Part shown: in pieces, positions 7,055 through 9,459 of the stretch
Position numbering within the stretch: the first letter of the stretch is position 1
Layout of the letters: every line of letters starts with the position of its first letter
Assembly (NCBI GenBank): GCA_946401765.1
Contig: CAMIVJ010000087.1
Span: 1-9,459 of the forward strand
Direction: 5' to 3'
Length of the DNA: 9,459 bases
Source of the DNA: an uncultured bacterium
Lineage (GTDB): Bacteria; Verrucomicrobiota; Kiritimatiellia; RFP12; UBA1067
Made by a program: the position numbers and the translations under genes
The notes under the pieces: model-generated
Told to the model about the DNA's origin: nothing
The model's input: the letters and a program-made list of their open reading frames with translations, nothing else
The model's database searches: none

Positions 7055-8068
7055 ATGGCCGAGGTCCACAAGCCCGTAATCCTGCCCCCGCCCCATGCGA
7101 GCGACGACGAGATCATAGCCCGCCACCCGCCGATTCCGCGCGTGACGACGGACGAAGACTCTCCGCTCGTCATAATGGAGCTCCTTCAGCGCATCAAGAT
7201 ACGCGACGTGATGCGCACCGACGTGGTGGTGCTGTCGCGGCGCGACACGATGCGCCGCGCGCAGGATCTGATGCGCCGCAACAGAATCAGCGGAATACCG
7301 ATAGCGGAGGGGGGGAGGCTGTACGGGATAGTGTCCGTGGAGGACATCATCCAGGCGCTCTCCGGCGGCTGGATCGACGACGTGATAGTGAAGCACATGT
7401 CGAACCACCTCATCGTGCTCGAGGCCGACATGCCGCTCGCCTTCGCGCTCAAGTACTTCGAGAACTACAACTACGGCCGCTTCCCCGTGCTCAACAAGGA
7501 GCATCGCCTCGTCGGGCTCATCAGCCAGCGCGACGTCACGCGCACGCTTCTCTACGAGCTGACGCTCGAGATCAACAAGCTCGAGAAGAAGGCGATGCAG
7601 AACTCGCAGGCGGAGGCCTCGGGCGACAGCCAGGCGGCGTATCTGCTGCGCGAGTGGTCCGTGCTGCACAACGACCTCGAGAACGCTGGCAAGGCCGCGA
7701 ACGACATCAAGGCGATACTGCGCGAGCACAATGTGGACCGCCGCCTCACGCGCCGCATAGCGGTGGCCGCGTACGAGCTCGAGATCAACATCTGCATCCA
7801 CTCGCACGGCGGCAACCTCACTTTCATGATCGCGGACGACAAGGCGACGGTGATCGCGAAGGACACGGGGCCGGGCATTCCCGACGTCGTGTGGGCCTGC
7901 CAGGACGGCACCTCCACCGCGAACGACTGGATACGCTCACTCGGATTCGGCGCGGGCATGGGCCTTGCGAACTCGAAGCGCGTCTCGGACCGCTTCGACA
8001 TCAAGAGCGTCATGGGCAAGGGCACCACCGTCACGTGCTCGTTCAACCTCAAGCCCGGCGGGGAGTAG
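7055..8068 (+). CDS. CBS-pair protein fused to an anti-sigma/SpoIIAB-like HATPase
   Basis: A cytoplasmic regulator of 337 aa. After a proline-rich leader (1-45), two CBS motifs at about 46-104 (IRDVMRTD to GIVSVEDII) and 110-167 (VKHMSN to GLISQRDV) form a likely adenine-nucleotide sensor. A short helical linker (167-185) leads to a GHKL ATPase domain (about 200-331). It has the N-box E241/N245 in AAYELEINICIH, the G1 box DTGPGIP (270-276), the G2 box GFGAGMGLANSK (297-308) and the GKGTTV strand, so the ATP site looks complete. No histidine-kinase phosphoacceptor region is evident; the relatives are RsbW/SpoIIAB-like switch kinases paired with DRTGG proteins. The sigma factor, anti-anti-sigma factor or other target is not in the window. 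AGGAAAG at 7042-7048 serves as ribosome-binding site and overlaps the preceding stop. murD follows after 11 bp. Confidence 0.9.
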   Translation: MAEVHKPVILPPPHASDDEIIARHPPIPRVTTDEDSPLVIMELLQRIKIRDVMRTDVVVLSRRDTMRRAQDLMRRNRISGIPIAEGGRLYGIVSVEDIIQALSGGWIDDVIVKHMSNHLIVLEADMPLAFALKYFENYNYGRFPVLNKEHRLVGLISQRDVTRTLLYELTLEINKLEKKAMQNSQAEASGDSQAAYLLREWSVLHNDLENAGKAANDIKAILREHNVDRRLTRRIAVAAYELEINICIHSHGGNLTFMIADDKATVIAKDTGPGIPDVVWACQDGTSTANDWIRSLGFGAGMGLANSKRVSDRFDIKSVMGKGTTVTCSFNLKPGGE

Positions 8069-8070
8069 GA
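8067..8070 (+). promoter_or_regulatory. Shine-Dalgarno AGGA that sets the murD start
   Basis: AGGA overlaps the stop codon of the CBS/HATPase gene and lies 9 bases before the ATG at 8080. It matters because the murD frame stays open for more than 1 kb upstream, so frame length alone cannot fix the start. Confidence 0.6.
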
Positions 8071-8079
8071 ACTGGCGGC

Positions 8080-9294
8080 ATGGGCGAGGCTACGTCAGCG
8101 GCGCGCGTCGTCGTGCTGGGCGGCGGCAGAAGCGGCAAGGCGGCCGCGGCGCTTCTTCGCAGGGAGGGCGCCGAGGTGACGGTGCTGGAGGGCGACGTGC
8201 CGTTTCCCGAAGGAGATTTCGGCCTCTGCGTGACGTCCCCCGGCATTCCGCTCGACCATCCCTGGCAGCGCGCGGCGCGCGGGCGCGGCTTGAAAGTGGT
8301 CTCGGAGCTGCAGCTCGGCGCGGAGCGCTGGCGCGCGCGCGGCGGGCGCATGTTCGCGGTGACGGGCTCGAAGGGCAAGAGCTCGGTCGTCAAGATCGTG
8401 GCGGAGGCGGTGGGCGGCGTTGCGTGCGGCAACTACGGCCTGCCGCTCTGCGACGTGGTGAACGAATGCGACGAGCGCGGGGCGGACGGCGCGGCGGGAT
8501 GGGCCGTCGTGGAGGTGAGCTCGTTTCAGATGGAGACCACGGATCTGCCGCCTGACGCATTCGAGGCTGCGGCGATTCTCAATCTGCAGGAGGACCATCT
8601 CGACAGGCACGGCAGCGCCGAGGTGTACCATGGCCTCAAGCGGCGTCTTCTCGGAATGGCGCGCGTGAAGGTGGACGGCACGGTTGACGCCTCGCCCGCG
8701 CCTGGCGGCGAGGCGCTGCTCGCGGGATCGTACTTCGACAATTCCGTCCTGCTCCGGAACGGGCTCTGCGCGGTGGCGCTGATGCGCGCCGCAGGCGTGG
8801 CGGATGGCGCGATCGCGGCGGCGTTCGCGCGCTTCGAGCCGCTGCCGCACAGGATGCAGACGGTGTGCGGGGATGGCGGTGCGCTGTGGATCGACGACTC
8901 GAAGGCCACCTCTCTCGCGGCGCTTGCGGCGGGCGTGGAGATGGCCGCCGCGAGGCTTGGCCGCGCCGAGCCGGGCTCGAAGCCGGGCGTTTTGCTCGTC
9001 GCAGGGGGCCTTTCGAAGGGGGATGATCCATTTTCTGTGATTCCGCGCTTGCGTTCTGGGGTAAAAAAAGTGTATCTTATAGGGCGTTGCGCAGAACAGT
9101 TCTTTCACGCGTGGCGGGAAACCGTGCCGTGCGAGGTCTGCGGGACCCTTGACCGGGCGGTCGAGGCAGCCCGGCGCGATGTCGTTTCCGGCGAGGCCGT
9201 GCTGCTCTCTCCGGGCACGGCGAGTTTCGATCAATTTCAAAATTATGGTGCCCGCGGCGATGCGTTCGCTGCTCTCGTTCGTGCGGGGGCGTGA
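8080..9294 (+). CDS. murD: UDP-N-acetylmuramoyl-L-alanine--D-glutamate ligase, compact form
   Basis: Cytoplasmic Mur ligase that uses ATP to add D-glutamate to UDP-MurNAc-L-Ala in peptidoglycan synthesis. The N-terminal fold has VVLGGGRSGKAAAALL (11-26). The P-loop GSKGKSS (96-102) replaces the usual GTNGKST form. Also present are GNYGLPL, EVSSFQME (145-152), DHLDRHG (172-178), the presumed carbamylated K187, LPHR (255-258), DDSKAT (272-277), KGDD (313-316) and SPGTASFDQFQNYGARGDAF near the end. The protein is 404 aa against about 440 in E. coli. The shortening is about 15 residues before the P-loop and about 33 between K187 and DSKAT, where the GxHNxxN motif is largely lost (only the last Asn may align, N227). 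The C-terminal domain is full length. Retention of the other motifs suggests an active enzyme. It is co-directional with the two signalling genes upstream. Confidence 0.92.
   Translation: MGEATSAARVVVLGGGRSGKAAAALLRREGAEVTVLEGDVPFPEGDFGLCVTSPGIPLDHPWQRAARGRGLKVVSELQLGAERWRARGGRMFAVTGSKGKSSVVKIVAEAVGGVACGNYGLPLCDVVNECDERGADGAAGWAVVEVSSFQMETTDLPPDAFEAAAILNLQEDHLDRHGSAEVYHGLKRRLLGMARVKVDGTVDASPAPGGEALLAGSYFDNSVLLRNGLCAVALMRAAGVADGAIAAAFARFEPLPHRMQTVCGDGGALWIDDSKATSLAALAAGVEMAAARLGRAEPGSKPGVLLVAGGLSKGDDPFSVIPRLRSGVKKVYLIGRCAEQFFHAWRETVPCEVCGTLDRAVEAARRDVVSGEAVLLSPGTASFDQFQNYGARGDAFAALVRAGA
9049..9078 (+). promoter_or_regulatory. Possible internal promoter near the 3' end of murD
   Basis: TTGCGT (9049-9054) and TATCTT (9073-9078) are separated by 18 bp, in a locally AT-rich patch with a run of seven A. 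The -35 resembles that of the promoter at 6657. It could supply extra transcription to the lipoprotein gene about 250 bp downstream, but chance is not excluded. Confidence 0.3.
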
Positions 9295-9319
9295 CGGCGG
9301 CGCGGGGCCAGCAAAAACG

Positions 9320-9323
9320 AGGA
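9320..9323 (+). promoter_or_regulatory. Shine-Dalgarno AGGA deciding the lipoprotein start
   Basis: AGGA, in the purine-rich GAGGAAGAAG, lies 8 bases before the ATG at 9332. It favours this start over in-frame ATGs at 9245 and 9260, which lie inside murD and would give a charged leader before the signal peptide. Confidence 0.65.
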
Positions 9324-9331
9324 AGAAGACA

Positions 9332-9459
9332 ATGAAGGTGCAGAAGCTCGGATTGGTTCTGAGTGTGAACATGGCAGCCGCCTGCCTTATGATGCAGGGC
9401 TGCAAGGCGGTCAAGGACGGCAACACGCCGCTTCCTCCCGACACGACGGTTGTGGTGAA
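9332..9459 (+). CDS. Predicted lipoprotein, N-terminal fragment (3' end outside window)
   Basis: Only the first 42 codons are present. They encode a type II signal peptide: a short basic start (MKVQK), a hydrophobic core (LGLVLSVNMAAACLMM) and a lipobox MQGC with the acceptor cysteine at residue 24. A Lys/Asp-containing and then Pro-rich segment (NTPLPPDTTVVV) follows and looks like a flexible linker to a downstream domain. The product should be lipidated and anchored in the envelope. Its position right after murD makes a peptidoglycan-related role plausible (for example a LysM lipoprotein), but no such domain is visible here. The gap from the murD stop is 37 bp and a good ribosome-binding site precedes the ATG. 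Confidence 0.75.
   Translation, partial: MKVQKLGLVLSVNMAAACLMMQGCKAVKDGNTPLPPDTTVVV

Noticed and set aside
6967..8079. Long in-frame upstream extension of murD covering the CBS/HATPase gene
   Set aside because: The translation is Arg/Pro/His-rich and unlike any domain. The overlapping frame encodes clear CBS and HATPase motifs, and murD has its own ribosome-binding site and family N-terminus at 8080.
9245..9331. Longer start for the lipoprotein at in-frame ATGs inside murD
   Set aside because: It would place a charged segment before the signal peptide; a good ribosome-binding site points to 9332.
8095..9444. 449-codon open frame on the - strand opposite murD
   Set aside because: Composition is His/Arg/Ala-rich with no motif; it is a shadow of murD and the lipoprotein gene.

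Overview
This GC-rich window (roughly two thirds G+C by eye) comes from a bacterial chromosome and is densely packed with genes, all on the + strand. The gene content fits the PVC superphylum. Clues are a planctomycete/verrucomicrobial-style Gfo/Idh/MocA oxidoreductase, a secreted tricorn-like protease, a compact MurD, and a lipoprotein following murD. My best guess is a Kiritimatiellota/Verrucomicrobiota-type genome, but this is inference from protein style. There is no 16S gene or other direct marker.

Layout. (1) 1-1019: C-terminal part of a Gfo/Idh/MocA dehydrogenase with strongly biased codons, closed by a near-perfect intrinsic terminator (1048-1078). (2) 1100-6595: an overlapping three-gene unit of dnaG primase, a DUF192 protein (4-bp ATGA overlap) and a large exported tricorn-like S41 protease (20-bp overlap). 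(3) 6540-6695: the 3' end of the protease gene and a 100-bp intergenic region holding heptad-type repeats, a small inverted repeat and a good sigma70-type promoter. (4) 6696-9294: a DRTGG-domain protein, a CBS-pair/HATPase fusion and murD, each separated by 11 bp and apparently driven by that promoter. (5) 9332-9459: the start of a lipoprotein gene, cut by the window edge.

How the genes work together. DnaG makes primers for replication. Its only upstream sequence is a terminator 21 bp before the start codon, and it has no Shine-Dalgarno sequence, which suggests deliberately low expression. MurD adds D-glutamate during peptidoglycan synthesis, and the lipoprotein that follows is likely an envelope protein. 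The DRTGG and CBS/HATPase genes look like a nucleotide-sensing regulatory pair of the kind found beside hydrogenases in Firmicutes. Here they sit in front of a cell-wall gene, so their target is open. I see no mobile element, CRISPR array, tRNA or rRNA, and no wholly new multi-gene defence or biosynthetic system. The points most worth following are the shortened MurD, the signalling pair next to murD, the repeats supplying the protease stop codon, and the promoter-poor dnaG arrangement.
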